Positions 29,688-39,207 are shown, counted from the stretch's first letter. The stretch: DNA of 64,000 nucleotides from Stieleria sp. JC731 (GCF_020966635.1 NZ_JAJKFQ010000001.1:1612001-1676000), one strand, 5' to 3'. Numbers and translations: made by a program. Notes: a model not told the origin generated them from the sequence alone.

Positions 29688-31790
29688 TTACTTGCGTCGT
29701 TTGTTGGCAATCCGTCCGCTGACGAATACCTTCAAGCTATGGCAAGGCATGTTGACCTGGCGGTTGCTCGGCGGCATCGGCCCGTCGTTATTCGGATAGA
29801 TATCCTTGGGGGATTCCGCAGCGGTATCGATGAACAAGTTCCATTTCATTCCGCGTCCAACTTCGGGTAGATGCTGAATGCGGTCTTCACCTGTGCTGTT
29901 GAACATCAACACGATGTCGCGGCCTTGTCCGGTCGGATCTTCCAAACGGCTTGGTGCGGCGATGTAGGCAACCATGCTCAGGTGATGCTGGTTCCAGTCC
30001 AGTGGGTTTCCGTCATCGGAGTACCACGCGACATCGTTGATCAAACGACCGTCTACCGGTTGACCGGTCAGGAAGTTCGTCCGGCGAACCGTTGGCTGGC
30101 CTTTACGGAATTTGGTCAGTGCTTTGACAAATCGCAGAACGTCGGCGTTTTTCTCGACCAGTCGCCAATCAAACCAACTGATGTCGTTGTCTTGGCAATA
30201 GGCGTTGTTGTTGCCCCGTTGCGTGCGGCGGATTTCGTCGCCGCTGACTAGCATGGGAACACCCTGTGACAACAGCAACGTCGCAAGCATGTTGCGAACC
30301 TGACGGGCACGGATCGTGTTCACACCCTTGCGTCGCGTCGGGCCCTCGATGCCATAGTTGTCGCTGATGTTGTGGTTGTCACCATCGCGATTGTCTTCAC
30401 CGTTCGCCAGGTTGTGCTTGTCCTTGTAGGAAACAAGATCGCTTAGCGTGAAACCGTCGTGACTGGTAATGAAGTTGATACTGCAGAACGGTGGTCGTCC
30501 CGCGTGTTCATACAAGTCACTGCTGCCTGCCAATCGAGTTGCCAAGGCACCAAGCGTTCCGCCATCGCCTCGCCAAAATCCACGGACGTCATCGCGGTAG
30601 CGTCCGTTCCATTCTGCCCAGCGGTGATTTCCGAACGATCCGACTTGGTAAGCTCCGGCAGCATCCCAGGCTTCGGCGATGATCTTCGTGTCTGCCAACA
30701 AAGGATCTTCGGCGATCAATTCGACCATCGGCGGATTGGGGATCAAGTTACCGCCACGGTCACGCGACAGGATGCTGGCGAGGTCAAACCGGAATCCGTC
30801 GATGTGGTAGTTGTGAACCCAGTGACGCAAGCAGTGAAAGATCATCTCGCGAACGACCGGGTGGTTGCCGTTGATCGTGTTGCCGCAACCGCTGTAGTTG
30901 GAAAAGTGCTTGCCTTCACTGAGGATGTAATAGACCTGGTTTTCCAAGCCTTTGAAGGACAGCGTCGGTCCGTTTTCGTTGCCTTCGCAGGTGTGGTTGA
31001 AGACCACGTCCAAGATCACTTCGATGCCGGCGGCATGCAGTGCCTTGACCATCGTTTTGAACTCGTTGACCTGGGCACCGGGACGCTTATCGTGCGCGTA
31101 TCCTCGGTGAGGCGAGAAGAACGCCATCGGATCGTATCCCCAGTAATTGGGACGTTCGGGGTTGTTGCCCCAGATGTCCAAAATCGGGAATTCGTTGACC
31201 GGCATCAATTCAACCGCGGTGATCCCTAACTCTTTCAAGTAAGGGATCTTTTCGATCACGCCGAGGTAAGTCCCTGGGCATTTGATCTTGGCGGTGCGGC
31301 TTCGGGTGAAGCCACGCACGTGCATTTCGTAAATGATCGATTCGCTGAGGTCACGACGAATGTGTCGATCGTCTTCCCAGTCAAAGTCGTCTTGGACAAC
31401 GACGCACTTCGGCGGGCGGATCACGCCATCGGTTCCCTTTTGGAACGTGCCGGCGAGAGCCTGCGCGTAAGGGTCGATCAATCGCGCGGCCGAATCAAAT
31501 CGTTGTCCTTTGTCAGGATCCCAAGGCCCGCTGGCTTGGAAATGATAGAGCTGTCCCGGGGACAGTCCCTGCACCGATAGACTCCAGACATCGCCCCAGC
31601 GGTCGGTGTCACGGTCAAATTCGATAATGTCGGCGGGCTCTGGATCGGTAACCTTGTTGTAAAGCAACAATCGCATCGCCGTTGCCGAACGGCTAAATAC
31701 CGAAAACTGAACGCCGCTATCCTGGACGGTGGCTCCAAAAGGCGGCTGATAAGTGAATTGGAGGTTTCCGGTAGGTTGTCGCATAAGCAT
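29688..31790 (-). CDS. glgX: glycogen debranching enzyme (isoamylase type)
   Basis: 700 residues, GH13 family. Hydrolyses alpha-1,6 branches during glycogen breakdown; cytoplasmic. An N-terminal CBM48-like beta domain (about 10-115) precedes the TIM barrel. The catalytic triad is visible: nucleophile Asp336 in DGFRFDLAS, acid/base Glu373 in IIAEAWDAAG, and Asp445 in FITSHDGFTL. The ATG at 31790 follows an AAGGAG ribosome site about 11 bases upstream, which supports this start. No other glycogen genes are adjacent. Isoamylase TreX is a close alternative name for the same reaction class. Confidence 0.93.
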   Translation of the reverse strand: MLMRQPTGNLQFTYQPPFGATVQDSGVQFSVFSRSATAMRLLLYNKVTDPEPADIIEFDRDTDRWGDVWSLSVQGLSPGQLYHFQASGPWDPDKGQRFDSAARLIDPYAQALAGTFQKGTDGVIRPPKCVVVQDDFDWEDDRHIRRDLSESIIYEMHVRGFTRSRTAKIKCPGTYLGVIEKIPYLKELGITAVELMPVNEFPILDIWGNNPERPNYWGYDPMAFFSPHRGYAHDKRPGAQVNEFKTMVKALHAAGIEVILDVVFNHTCEGNENGPTLSFKGLENQVYYILSEGKHFSNYSGCGNTINGNHPVVREMIFHCLRHWVHNYHIDGFRFDLASILSRDRGGNLIPNPPMVELIAEDPLLADTKIIAEAWDAAGAYQVGSFGNHRWAEWNGRYRDDVRGFWRGDGGTLGALATRLAGSSDLYEHAGRPPFCSINFITSHDGFTLSDLVSYKDKHNLANGEDNRDGDNHNISDNYGIEGPTRRKGVNTIRARQVRNMLATLLLSQGVPMLVSGDEIRRTQRGNNNAYCQDNDISWFDWRLVEKNADVLRFVKALTKFRKGQPTVRRTNFLTGQPVDGRLINDVAWYSDDGNPLDWNQHHLSMVAYIAAPSRLEDPTGQGRDIVLMFNSTGEDRIQHLPEVGRGMKWNLFIDTAAESPKDIYPNNDGPMPPSNRQVNMPCHSLKVFVSGRIANKRRK

Positions 31791-31800
31791 GTCGTGGGGG

Positions 31801-31806
31801 TCTCCT
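31801..31806 (-). promoter_or_regulatory. Shine-Dalgarno site of glgX
   Basis: On the minus strand GAAGGAG lies about 10 bases before the ATG at 31790, one of the better ribosome sites in the window. Confidence 0.65.
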
Positions 31807-32277
31807 TCAATCCCAATATTTGCTAAGTCTGTCGCAGTGCTTCGAACTCACCGAACCCTTGTCGAGCACGGCGACTGCCCGAAAGCCTACCACTCGGCTA
31901 CCTTTTAGCTCTCAGCGACAAAGCGGAGAGTCGTAAACAGGACGAGTAACAGAACCTGCAATAACTATTGGCGATAGATTGACGAAGAAACCTCACCTAC
32001 GGGTCAGTGAAACGCTGATGATTGCAGCCGCCGGACGGGCAATTCCCCCCGGAAGATGCTGACTAACTGTTAGAGTTTACTGTTATGTCGGCATTTTGAC
32101 CGCTTCAGCTGCCACCCTTGTGGCCATCTGTCACCTGCCGGTGCCCTGGTTGCGCACTAGCCGCCCTTAATGGCGTCTTGCAGGCCAGACGGCTACCTAT
32201 TTTTGCTGATCGATGTCAAACTGGACGCTTTGCTTGCTAGATCCACCAACCACTGATCCCTTCACCGAATTCGCTAC
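31807..32277. other. divergent intergenic region between glgX and purM
   Basis: About 470 bases without a credible gene. It must contain promoters for both directions. The only clean symmetry noticed is CTAACTGTTAG at 32063-32073, which could be an operator or chance. No PurR-like box or riboswitch-like structure was recognised. Confidence 0.5.
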
Positions 32278-33336
32278 ATGGCTGCGACCTACAAAGATGC
32301 CGGCGTCGACCTGGACGTTTATGCCGAATCCATGCGTCGACTTCCCCAGTTGATGCATCGAACCTTCAGCCCTCGCGTCATTCCTAGCGATGGTGGGTTT
32401 GCCGGACTCTTCCAATTGGATTTTCCAGGCAAGCTCTTTGCACGCAATTACGACGACCCCGTTTTGGTCAGTGGGACCGATGGCGTCGGCACAAAACTGA
32501 AAATTGCTCAGCAGACCGGAATGCACCAAACCGTCGGAATCGACTTGGTCGGGATGTGCGTTAACGATCTGATGTGCACCGGTGCCGAACCGCTGTTTTT
32601 TCTGGACTACATCGCGATGGGGAAAGATGACCCGGAGCGTCTGGAAAAGGTGGTTCGCGGAATCAGCGATGGCTGTGTCCAAGGCGATATGGCGTTGCTC
32701 GGTGGCGAAACCGCGATCATGCCTGATATGTATGGCATCGATGACTACGACTTGGCCGGCTTTGCTGTCGGTGTGGTCGAAAAGAAAAAGATCATCAACG
32801 GCAAGATGATCAGCGAAGGCGATGTCGTGCTGGGGATCGAAGCGAGCGGTCTGCACAGCAACGGTTTCTCGCTTGTCCGAAAAGTCATCGCCGATGCCGG
32901 GCTGGACTGGTCCGATACACCGCAGGAACTCGGCGGCAAGTCACTCGCAGAGGCTTGCATGGTTCCCACTCGTATCTATGTTTCGGCCATCCGAGCCGTT
33001 CAAACCCACTATCGCGTGAAACAAGTCATCCACGGACTGGCTCACATCACCGGCGGTGGTATCGAGGAAAACCTAGACCGGATCTTGCCGAAAGAGTTGG
33101 ACGCGGAAATCGATAGCAAAGGCTGGGACGCTCCCGCGATTTTCAAGTTCTTGCAATCAACCGGCAACGTGGAAACATCCGAAATGCGGCGTGTGTTCAA
33201 CATGGGCATCGGGATGGCAATGGTTGTCAGTGAATTCTATTCGTCCAGTATCCAGTCACGCCTCGCAAGCGTCGGAATCGATGCGATGCCAATCGGTAAG
33301 ATCGTCTTCGGCAGCGGCAAAGTTCGCTACGTCTAA
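32278..33336 (+). CDS. purM: phosphoribosylformylglycinamidine cyclo-ligase (AIR synthetase)
   Basis: 352 residues, usual family length. Closes the imidazole ring of FGAM with ATP to give AIR in purine synthesis; cytoplasmic dimer. The ATP-binding signature [14 protein letters not shown] lies at about 64-77, followed by [19 protein letters not shown] near 88-106. The substrate region [14 protein letters not shown] and the [16 protein letters not shown] segment are characteristic. The start at 32278 precedes the conserved N-terminal YKDAGVD motif. It stands alone, not in a pur operon. Confidence 0.96.
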   Translation: MAATYKDAGVDLDVYAESMRRLPQLMHRTFSPRVIPSDGGFAGLFQLDFPGKLFARNYDDPVLVSGTDGVGTKLKIAQQTGMHQTVGIDLVGMCVNDLMCTGAEPLFFLDYIAMGKDDPERLEKVVRGISDGCVQGDMALLGGETAIMPDMYGIDDYDLAGFAVGVVEKKKIINGKMISEGDVVLGIEASGLHSNGFSLVRKVIADAGLDWSDTPQELGGKSLAEACMVPTRIYVSAIRAVQTHYRVKQVIHGLAHITGGGIEENLDRILPKELDAEIDSKGWDAPAIFKFLQSTGNVETSEMRRVFNMGIGMAMVVSEFYSSSIQSRLASVGIDAMPIGKIVFGSGKVRYV

Positions 33337-33654
33337 CGCAATCAGTCTCGTGATTGATAGCAAGTGACTCTGTTGGCTGCAGAGTCAAGCGTTGCAAGCA
33401 ATGCCGAGCAACTGCACATGCTCGCATTGCCATGCCACTTATCCGCCCCAGCAAGGGTGGTTTCAGGGACTGTTGGTATCGATTCACTACCAGCAGGCCA
33501 CGCCAGCATCCTCAGCCTAGCCCGCAAACTTTGCCAAATTCCCTTAAGCGGAACATTCGGCAATGTCGAAGAACTCCATGGCAGACGGTCCGTCGTCGCA
33601 GATTCGCGACGTGACGTTTGGCCAAACAGGATTCGACGCAACGATTGCGAGCCA
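33337..33654. other. intergenic region with small hairpins
   Basis: 318 bases between purM and the BBP7 gene. The frame of the latter is open through most of it, but that part lacks a signal peptide and looks non-coding. Two hairpins follow purM: CAATCA/TGATTG (33339-33356) and GACTCTG/CAGAGTC (33366-33386, perfect 7-bp stem). Neither has a T-run, so termination is possible but unproven. Confidence 0.5.
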
Positions 33655-35253
33655 ATGAAAAACGACGCTACTGGACATCGATACCTTCGAGCCTTGCTTG
33701 CGGGCAGCTGCATTTTGGCAATGACAAACGGCGGTTTCGCTGATGGGCTGATTCGGAAAAAGACTCCCGATCGTCAGGTCTATCAGCCGCCAACATTGGT
33801 CGCCGGCCAGGTTCAAGCCGCTCCACCACGTGATGCCGGCATCCGGAACCAGCTGGTCAAGTCACCCGTGGTTGATCGCCAGCGAGACTCTGCAGTCGAA
33901 GTCCAGGGCATTCCGCTTCCCGTTGTTTTGGCAGAAAACCCTGTCGATCTTCAGTCCGACAACCGCGGCGTGCAAACGGTCTCCTACGAAGGAACCGACG
34001 CCGTCGAGGCTGCTGCGGTACGAAAGGCGACTCGTGTTGCGACGACAAAACACGCCGTGCCCATTCATCAGCCGATAACTGAACAGCAAGTCGCGACCTG
34101 TGGTTGCCAATCGTGTCAGTCTGGGGCTTCGATGGATGTTGCCTATAGCCACGATACCTTCAGCGAAGATGTCGTCTATCAAGACTCCGGTTACGACTTG
34201 GCTTGTGACGCAGGCGGTTGTGATTCGATGGGCTGCGATCCTTGTGGTCCCAGTGATTGGTTCGGTTCGGTCGAGCTGCTGTTGATGTTTCGAAATGGCG
34301 ATCACCTACCGCCACTGGTAACGACCGATCAGCTCGACGCGAGCTTTGAAGTTCTCTCCGGTGCCGAGAAAGTGTTCGACGATATGACCGTAGGCGGTCG
34401 CTTGACACTCGGTATGTGGCTGGACCCGTACAAAGATCGCAGCGTTGTAGGGCGGCTGTGGTTCGCCGGTGAAGAGACCTACGACTTCACCGCCAATGAT
34501 TCGACCGCGTCCACGTTTGGCCGACCGTTCTTTGACGTCGAACTGGACCAGCAAGGATTCCAAGTCATTGCAGAACCCGGGATCGCATCCGGCGAAGTCA
34601 GTGTTCACGCCGATAGCCAGATCTTCGGTGGCGACGTTTCGATCCGCCAGTTGTGGTACAAGAATCATGGTGCCACGGTCGACTTGCTATACGGATATCA
34701 GTACATGCGGGTCGAAGAAAACTTGACCATCAATAGCCGTTCGACCTCACTCTCGGGCGTCGATGCAGGGGCAATCCTTTCGTTGGAAGACGCCTTCGAA
34801 ATCCAAAACGATTTCCATGGGGCTCAAATCGGTGTTTCCAGTTTTTACCGTGAAGGTTGTTGGTCCGTTAGCACGCTTGCCAAAGCGGCATTCGGAAACA
34901 CCCGTCGTCGTGTGGATTTAAGCGGCAATCAAACGATCAGCATCGATGGCGATACCGCACAAACACCCAGCGGCTTGCTGGTACGTGACAGCAACTCCGG
35001 TGTCCATGACGACAATACGTTTGGATGGGTTCCTGAATTGGACCTGACATTGGGATGGCAACGATTCCCTTCGTTCGACGTGACATTCGGTTATCACATC
35101 ATCGCGATGACACATGCGTTGCGTCCATCGGGCGTCATCGATCCGGAATTAGGAACCGACTTGTCGGACGCGACCAATCGCCCGCTTGCCGTGTTCCGTA
35201 AGGACACCGTCTATCTCCAAGGCCTGCACTTCGGCCTTTCGTATATCTACTAG
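33655..35253 (+). CDS. BBP7 family outer-membrane beta-barrel protein
   Basis: 532 residues from the ATG at 33655. The frame is open to 33364, but only this start gives a proper signal peptide (about 1-30, with LLAGSCILAMTNGGFA). A low-complexity linker follows, then a Cys-rich patch at about 149-197 (CGCQSC, and several Cys in the GGCDSMGCDPCGP part). The remainder is an alternating beta pattern ending in an aromatic LSYIY terminus, as expected of an outer-membrane barrel. BBP7 proteins occur in large paralogous sets in planctomycetes and are presumed porins or surface proteins. The substrate is unknown. Confidence 0.85.
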   Translation: MKNDATGHRYLRALLAGSCILAMTNGGFADGLIRKKTPDRQVYQPPTLVAGQVQAAPPRDAGIRNQLVKSPVVDRQRDSAVEVQGIPLPVVLAENPVDLQSDNRGVQTVSYEGTDAVEAAAVRKATRVATTKHAVPIHQPITEQQVATCGCQSCQSGASMDVAYSHDTFSEDVVYQDSGYDLACDAGGCDSMGCDPCGPSDWFGSVELLLMFRNGDHLPPLVTTDQLDASFEVLSGAEKVFDDMTVGGRLTLGMWLDPYKDRSVVGRLWFAGEETYDFTANDSTASTFGRPFFDVELDQQGFQVIAEPGIASGEVSVHADSQIFGGDVSIRQLWYKNHGATVDLLYGYQYMRVEENLTINSRSTSLSGVDAGAILSLEDAFEIQNDFHGAQIGVSSFYREGCWSVSTLAKAAFGNTRRRVDLSGNQTISIDGDTAQTPSGLLVRDSNSGVHDDNTFGWVPELDLTLGWQRFPSFDVTFGYHIIAMTHALRPSGVIDPELGTDLSDATNRPLAVFRKDTVYLQGLHFGLSYIY

Positions 35254-35298
35254 GCCCGTCCAATTTTTAAAGCCCATCCAGTACTAGAAGCCCATCCA
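35254..35298 (+). repeat. three direct repeats GCCC(G/A)TCCA at 18-bp period
   Basis: Copies at 35254-35262, 35272-35280 and 35290-35298, immediately after the BBP7 stop codon. The spacing is exactly 18 bases. Confidence 0.7.
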
Positions 35299-35318
35299 AC
35301 GCAACGAAACTTAACTCC

Positions 35319-36272
35319 ATGGCTGGAAAAGAACTGCGTGGCTGCGAACGCTTCGTTGATATGTGGGCGTTGCCCGGTGTCCACGCCAGCAACGTCGAAC
35401 TGCTGCAGCGTCTAAAGACCGCCGACACGAACCATTTCACAAAGAACATGGATTGTGTTGGCACCGTCAACACACTCAATCAAGACAACGGCGATTGGGA
35501 AAAGACCCACCTCATTGGTTTGCGGACAGACATTTGGAAACCCGATGCCGAGGAAATGCATAGCTGTCTGGAGTCGATGAAGGACAAAAGACGCAGCGAA
35601 GTCAAACGGACAATCAAACGCAGCGGACGACTGACGGAGAAACAAAAGCAGCGTTTGGAAGACGAGCTTGCCGAAGACGACATCATGAACATGCAAAGCG
35701 GCGATATCCAAACTCGCCGTTTGGTGCTAAAGCTATTTCGCACCACGGGTGAAAGCGTTCGCTGGTGTGGGACCATTGAAGAGATCACCGCAACCGAAGT
35801 TCATAATTCGATCGGTACCGGCAAGACGCTGCTAACGATGGCCGTCATGCTGGCGCGTAGCGACTATGTGACTTACGTCCAACAGAACCATCGTACCTTT
35901 CGCATCCCATCCATCTTTAGCTTCTGTTATCACAGCGAAGATCAGATGTGGAACATCGTGATGCGACGCCACTGGCTGTCGATCGGAGCCGACTTTGAGG
36001 TTGAAGTCGATGGTCAAGGTGTCGGCGAAATCGATGGCAAGCTGTTTTCCTTTGGGAGCGACAGCCATCTCGTCTTCGATCCGCACCCTTTGGTTCAGCA
36101 GCGAAGCTTCATGAACCTGATCACCCTCTTTGCCGCTTCGGTGGGGTATCACAAGGCGATGCGTCGCAGCGTCGAACAGCGAATCGCCGCCGCACTGGAC
36201 GGCAATTCGCATCGAAACGTTTTGCAAAACGAAGAACTGCGATTGCGACAAAACGGTCGCGCGGCCGCTTGA
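35319..36272 (+). CDS. protein of unknown function
   Basis: 317 residues, not recognised. No signal peptide or transmembrane helix is evident, so it is probably cytoplasmic. A Lys/Arg/Glu-rich helical section at about 85-125 (KDKRRSEVKRTIKRSG then a coiled stretch) divides two mixed alpha/beta parts. The string GTGKT near 167-171 is not preceded by a beta strand and glycine pattern typical of a P-loop and there is no Walker B, so it is not read as an ATPase. It follows the BBP7 gene by 65 bases on the same strand and may be cotranscribed. Codon use looks like its neighbours. Confidence 0.65.
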   Translation: MAGKELRGCERFVDMWALPGVHASNVELLQRLKTADTNHFTKNMDCVGTVNTLNQDNGDWEKTHLIGLRTDIWKPDAEEMHSCLESMKDKRRSEVKRTIKRSGRLTEKQKQRLEDELAEDDIMNMQSGDIQTRRLVLKLFRTTGESVRWCGTIEEITATEVHNSIGTGKTLLTMAVMLARSDYVTYVQQNHRTFRIPSIFSFCYHSEDQMWNIVMRRHWLSIGADFEVEVDGQGVGEIDGKLFSFGSDSHLVFDPHPLVQQRSFMNLITLFAASVGYHKAMRRSVEQRIAAALDGNSHRNVLQNEELRLRQNGRAAA

Positions 36273-36306
36273 TCAGCGAACGGCCTTCGCGATTCGCTTT
36301 TCGAAT

Positions 36307-36332
36307 CTAAAACCAGCAGACGGATCTGCTGG
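36307..36332 (-). terminator. probable terminator of the DUF1559/lipoprotein unit
   Basis: A perfect 8-bp stem (CCAGCAGA/TCTGCTGG) with a 4-base loop at 36313-36332. On the minus strand it is followed by TTTT. It lies 35 bases after the small lipoprotein stop; it could also stop transcription from the plus strand. Confidence 0.65.
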
Positions 36333-36367
36333 CTGTCGAATGCTTCGGCAGTTCTTCAGCCGAGCGA

Positions 36368-36526
36368 CTATTTCTCTGCATCGCTGGCTTGCATGTTATC
36401 GGCTTCTGCAAGCGCGGCTTCATAGTCCGCAAGGGCTTGCGCGTCCGCGTCGCCGACCACATTGGTCGGTTCGGATGAACAGCCAGCCGCGAACACAAGG
36501 CAACCACACAACAACAGGTACTTCAT
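36368..36526 (-). CDS. small lipoprotein (52 residues)
   Basis: Starts at the ATG at 36526, preceded by AAAGGAAA about 9 bases upstream; the open frame to 36646 has no such site. Residues 1-16 form a lipoprotein signal with lipobox FAAGC and the lipidated cysteine at 16. The remaining 36 residues are Ala/Asp/Glu-rich and helical (QALADYEAALAEADNMQ). It lies about 145 bases downstream of the DUF1559 gene on the same strand. A tiny lipoprotein next to a DUF1559 gene is a recurring planctomycete arrangement, so a joint role at the envelope is plausible. Function unknown. Confidence 0.8.
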   Translation of the reverse strand: MKYLLLCGCLVFAAGCSSEPTNVVGDADAQALADYEAALAEADNMQASDAEK

Positions 36527-36672
36527 CAATTCATTTCCTTTCACTTTGGGCGTAATACAGACGGAAGATCCACGCGTGCCATGAAAGACACGTGTGGACC
36601 GTGGGGAATCGCATTGGTCAAGCTCGCCTGACTTCGATCGAGTCACCTGACCTCGACGGATTTAACCGACCT

Positions 36673-37929
36673 CTATTGATTCAACGGTTCGTCGATGACT
36701 TCGGACGCATCACGTGAACCCAGTGATCCCCACAAGCCGTACGGGCTGGGGCTTCCTGGAGGTGGCGATCCGGCGCGATGCGAAACCTGAGGAGCGCGCG
36801 GATTACCCGCTTCGATCGAATCGGTGATAAAGATGATTGCTCCGTCGCCCATCATGACATGGACGCCACCTTGGTGACGGCTCGACGGCGGTGAGACCAC
36901 ATCGCGGTGATCGCGTCCATCCGAACAGAGCAACTTGTTTGGCGAAAGGACTGTGGTCATCTGAGTGTACGGAGGCATCATGTCATGCCAACGAAAGCCA
37001 CGACCCCAAGTGGTGTTGAACGCGTATCCGTTGTCGGTGCTCCAGAACCTAGGTCGCTCAGGATTCAAGTAAGGTTCTGCGTACATGGGATCCAAACGGC
37101 ACTCGTTCTTTTCCGATGGAGCCGCATGAGCACCGGTGTTAGTTGGAAGCACCGTTCGCGAATCGGCATCATTCAAACTGGTGGCAATTTCACCGCCCAT
37201 GATGGTATTGGATAAGCCGTCGAGCACATCGCGGAATCGCATGTTTCGGCAGTTCACAAACATGCCCCGCTGCGAACCGTTGCTCTGCGTCGCGTGTCCG
37301 TTGTCGGCTGAATATGGGAACGTCACCGTTGCGTCGTCCCCCTTTTCATCGATATTCAGATAGGGGTCACGCGAATGGACCGCCGAATCGCCCACACAGC
37401 AGGCGTAGTTGGTGCGTCCTAGTGCCGGCAATCCACGACCGGGATCACTTGGGCAACGCAATGTTGGAATTTCCGCAGCATACGGCGGATATTGAACTCG
37501 GTCTGGGTGCGGTCCCATCGCAGGCCAAGGCGGCGTGTGAGCAGAACCGTCGGAGTTGATCGCCAGTGGTTGTGAAATTTGGTCCCAGATCGCTTGCTGT
37601 TCAACGAACGGCAAGAGCCCGACCAAGTAAGAAAGCCTGCGATTGGATGACAACTCGCGTCCGGGGTTGGTATCCCAAATATCGCGTCCAGGCTGGGCGT
37701 AGGTTCCAGCGCCATGAATCGGCAGCTGCTTATAGGTGGAATGGTAGTTGTGAATCGCCAATCCGATTTGTTTGAAGTTGTTGCTGCAGCTCATTCGCCG
37801 AGCCGCTTCACGTGCGGCCTGTACGGCGGGCAGTAACAGCCCAACGAGAATTCCAATAATCGCGATAACAACCAAAAGCTCGACAAGTGTGAATGCCTGC
37901 CGGTTCCTGTTTTGAGAACCTGTTCTCAT
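36673..37929 (-). CDS. DUF1559 protein with prepilin-type N-terminus
   Basis: 418 residues. The N-terminus carries the type IV pilin-like methylation motif: basic residues, then [18 protein letters not shown] at about 12-30, with Glu17 as the expected fifth residue after processing. The body is the DUF1559 domain (SBP_bac_10-like), common in dozens of copies per planctomycete genome. The C-terminal H-x-DG region is visible as [19 protein letters not shown]. These proteins are presumed pseudopilins of a secretion system or envelope fibres. The cleavage position has Ala in place of the usual Gly before Phe, seen in some pseudopilins. Confidence 0.9.
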   Translation of the reverse strand: MRTGSQNRNRQAFTLVELLVVIAIIGILVGLLLPAVQAAREAARRMSCSNNFKQIGLAIHNYHSTYKQLPIHGAGTYAQPGRDIWDTNPGRELSSNRRLSYLVGLLPFVEQQAIWDQISQPLAINSDGSAHTPPWPAMGPHPDRVQYPPYAAEIPTLRCPSDPGRGLPALGRTNYACCVGDSAVHSRDPYLNIDEKGDDATVTFPYSADNGHATQSNGSQRGMFVNCRNMRFRDVLDGLSNTIMGGEIATSLNDADSRTVLPTNTGAHAAPSEKNECRLDPMYAEPYLNPERPRFWSTDNGYAFNTTWGRGFRWHDMMPPYTQMTTVLSPNKLLCSDGRDHRDVVSPPSSRHQGGVHVMMGDGAIIFITDSIEAGNPRAPQVSHRAGSPPPGSPSPYGLWGSLGSRDASEVIDEPLNQ

Positions 37930-38446
37930 TTCGCACCTCAGATGTGGTATTTAAATAAGACCCCCAATCCGGCTACGGACTGGCGGAAGGTCAAACACCT
38001 GTGAGGGACGGGCGAACCGTTCTGTTGTCGGCTTTATTCACTAATCGCAAATACAGTTGAACAATCGTCTTTTGAGCAAAACCATTGTTCGTAACGTTGG
38101 TTCCAGCCACTTCGAGGATCCGTTGTGGCTTGTGGTGACCAATTGGCTGATCGTTGATCAATTGGCAATCGATCCATTCACTGCATCCAGATGGCTGCAT
38201 TTAGAACAACGACACTCGCGAAGTGCCGCACAGAGCTGCCCAAACGTTTGCTAGCGATAAAAACGAGCTCAGTGCTATTCGGTAACGTTGATGGTCACCT
38301 ATTCGGCCGCCATCAATTGATCGTTCAGCGTCCAAAGCCTGGCTGACTTATGACGCATGCAATCGATTCGTAGCGTTATAGAAAAGAGACTGTCGCAGTT
38401 GACTGGTCGATCACGAACGTCTGCGTCCAGACGACCTAACGACAAG
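37930..38446. other. intergenic region upstream of the DUF1559 gene
   Basis: About 515 bases without a credible gene; the short open frames here have no start context. Two imperfect inverted copies of a CAATTGATC/GATCAGCC-like sequence occur near 38145-38165 and 38311-38329, and TTGATCAA forms a perfect palindrome near 38154-38161. These could be regulator sites; nothing firmer was seen. Confidence 0.5.
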
Positions 38447-38476
38447 AGAAGAAAAATGCCGCGATTCCTTTCGCGG
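38447..38476 (-). terminator. Rho-independent terminator after csrA
   Basis: Perfect 6-bp stem (CCGCGA at 38459-38464, TCGCGG at 38471-38476), 6-base loop. On the minus strand it is followed by CATTTTTCTTCTC. It sits 24 bases after the csrA stop. Confidence 0.78.
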
Positions 38477-38499
38477 TGAAGTGGGGGGCAGATGAGCGA

Positions 38500-38871
38500 T
38501 CACGATGCCGAAACGAATCCTGCCAATGGAGAGCGACGGACAGGGTTGGCCAATTCGGCTTTTAGTTGGACTTTGCTTCCATCGGCGGAGACTTTGCCGG
38601 TATAGACCTGTGCGTCCGAATCTTCAGCGTCGGCGCTGTTGGCATTCGAGGCCCGCTTCGGCTCTTGCTCATGAGCAAACGCCAATTCACGCTCGCTGAG
38701 CTCGAATTCAATCGTTTCCTTGACGGGTTCCAGTTCACCTCGAACGATTCGTAGCTCGCGGGGAGCGTCGATACCGATTCGCACGCGATTTCCTTCGACA
38801 CGAACAACAGTGATCGTGATGTCGTCGCCGATGTGGATCTGTTGGTCGGTTTTGCGTGAGAGAACGAGCAT
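38500..38871 (-). CDS. csrA: CsrA/RsmA RNA-binding regulator with long C-terminal extension
   Basis: 123 residues from the ATG at 38871, preceded by AAAGGAAA 7 bases upstream; a longer open frame to 38976 lacks a site. Residues 1-61 are a normal CsrA: MLVLSRK start, the IGDDITITVV strand, VRIGIDAPRE and the RNA-contacting Arg44 in RIVRGE. CsrA dimers bind GGA-containing hairpins in mRNA leaders and repress or stabilise translation. Residues about 62-123 are an extra acidic, then Lys/Arg-containing tail (NANSADAEDSDAQ, later VRRSP) absent from most CsrA proteins of 60-75 residues. A terminator follows. No flagellar genes or FliW are adjacent. Confidence 0.9.
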   Translation of the reverse strand: MLVLSRKTDQQIHIGDDITITVVRVEGNRVRIGIDAPRELRIVRGELEPVKETIEFELSERELAFAHEQEPKRASNANSADAEDSDAQVYTGKVSADGSKVQLKAELANPVRRSPLAGFVSAS

Positions 38872-39207
38872 GGCAGTTTCCTTTGCCGATGGCGGCCTTA
38901 GAGAATGAAGACGGAGGTCAACCTCGACCATCCGTGGTGATTGCGGAGCATTGCATAGACCGTGCCAACCGAACAACAGTTTTGTCGTGATTCGCTTTTA
39001 AGTTGTTTTTGGGTAAGGGCTTACGTGATTTGGCGTTTTTTGGGCCCCGTCCGAAAACCGAATTCACTGTAAGAAGACTTTACAACTCGGTGAAATATTG
39101 ACCGACGAACGGAATACGGTAGACTAGGGCTTAATGAGAATCATTTTCAAAACCATTGTTTTCAAAACCAGCACACTCGCAGATTCTTCGCGGTCTTAGA
39201 TTTGTCT
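38872..39207. other. divergent intergenic region between csrA and a small gene
   Basis: 336 bases. Holds the Fur-box-like site at 39136-39150 and a pair of TTTTCAAAACCA direct repeats 15 bases apart (39145-39156 and 39160-39171). The csrA-proximal half shows nothing recognisable. Confidence 0.55.
39136..39150. promoter_or_regulatory. Fur-box-like palindrome
   Basis: TGAGAATCATTTTCA fits the 7-1-7 Fur pattern TGAtAAT-N-ATTaTCA (arms match at six of seven pairs), and the surrounding 19-mer at 39131-39149 agrees with the classical E. coli Fur box at 15 of 19 positions. It lies 58 bases before the ATG of the small gene at 39208. Confidence 0.6.

Noticed and set aside
30459-31229. 256-residue plus-strand open frame
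   Set aside because: Antisense to glgX, whose catalytic residues all lie on the minus strand here.
32197-32856. 219-residue minus-strand open frame
   Set aside because: Antisense to purM; purM motifs are unambiguous.
35817-35831. GTGKT string in the 317-residue unknown, as a P-loop
   Set aside because: Lacks the preceding hydrophobic strand and full GxxxxGK pattern, and no Walker B or sensor motif follows.
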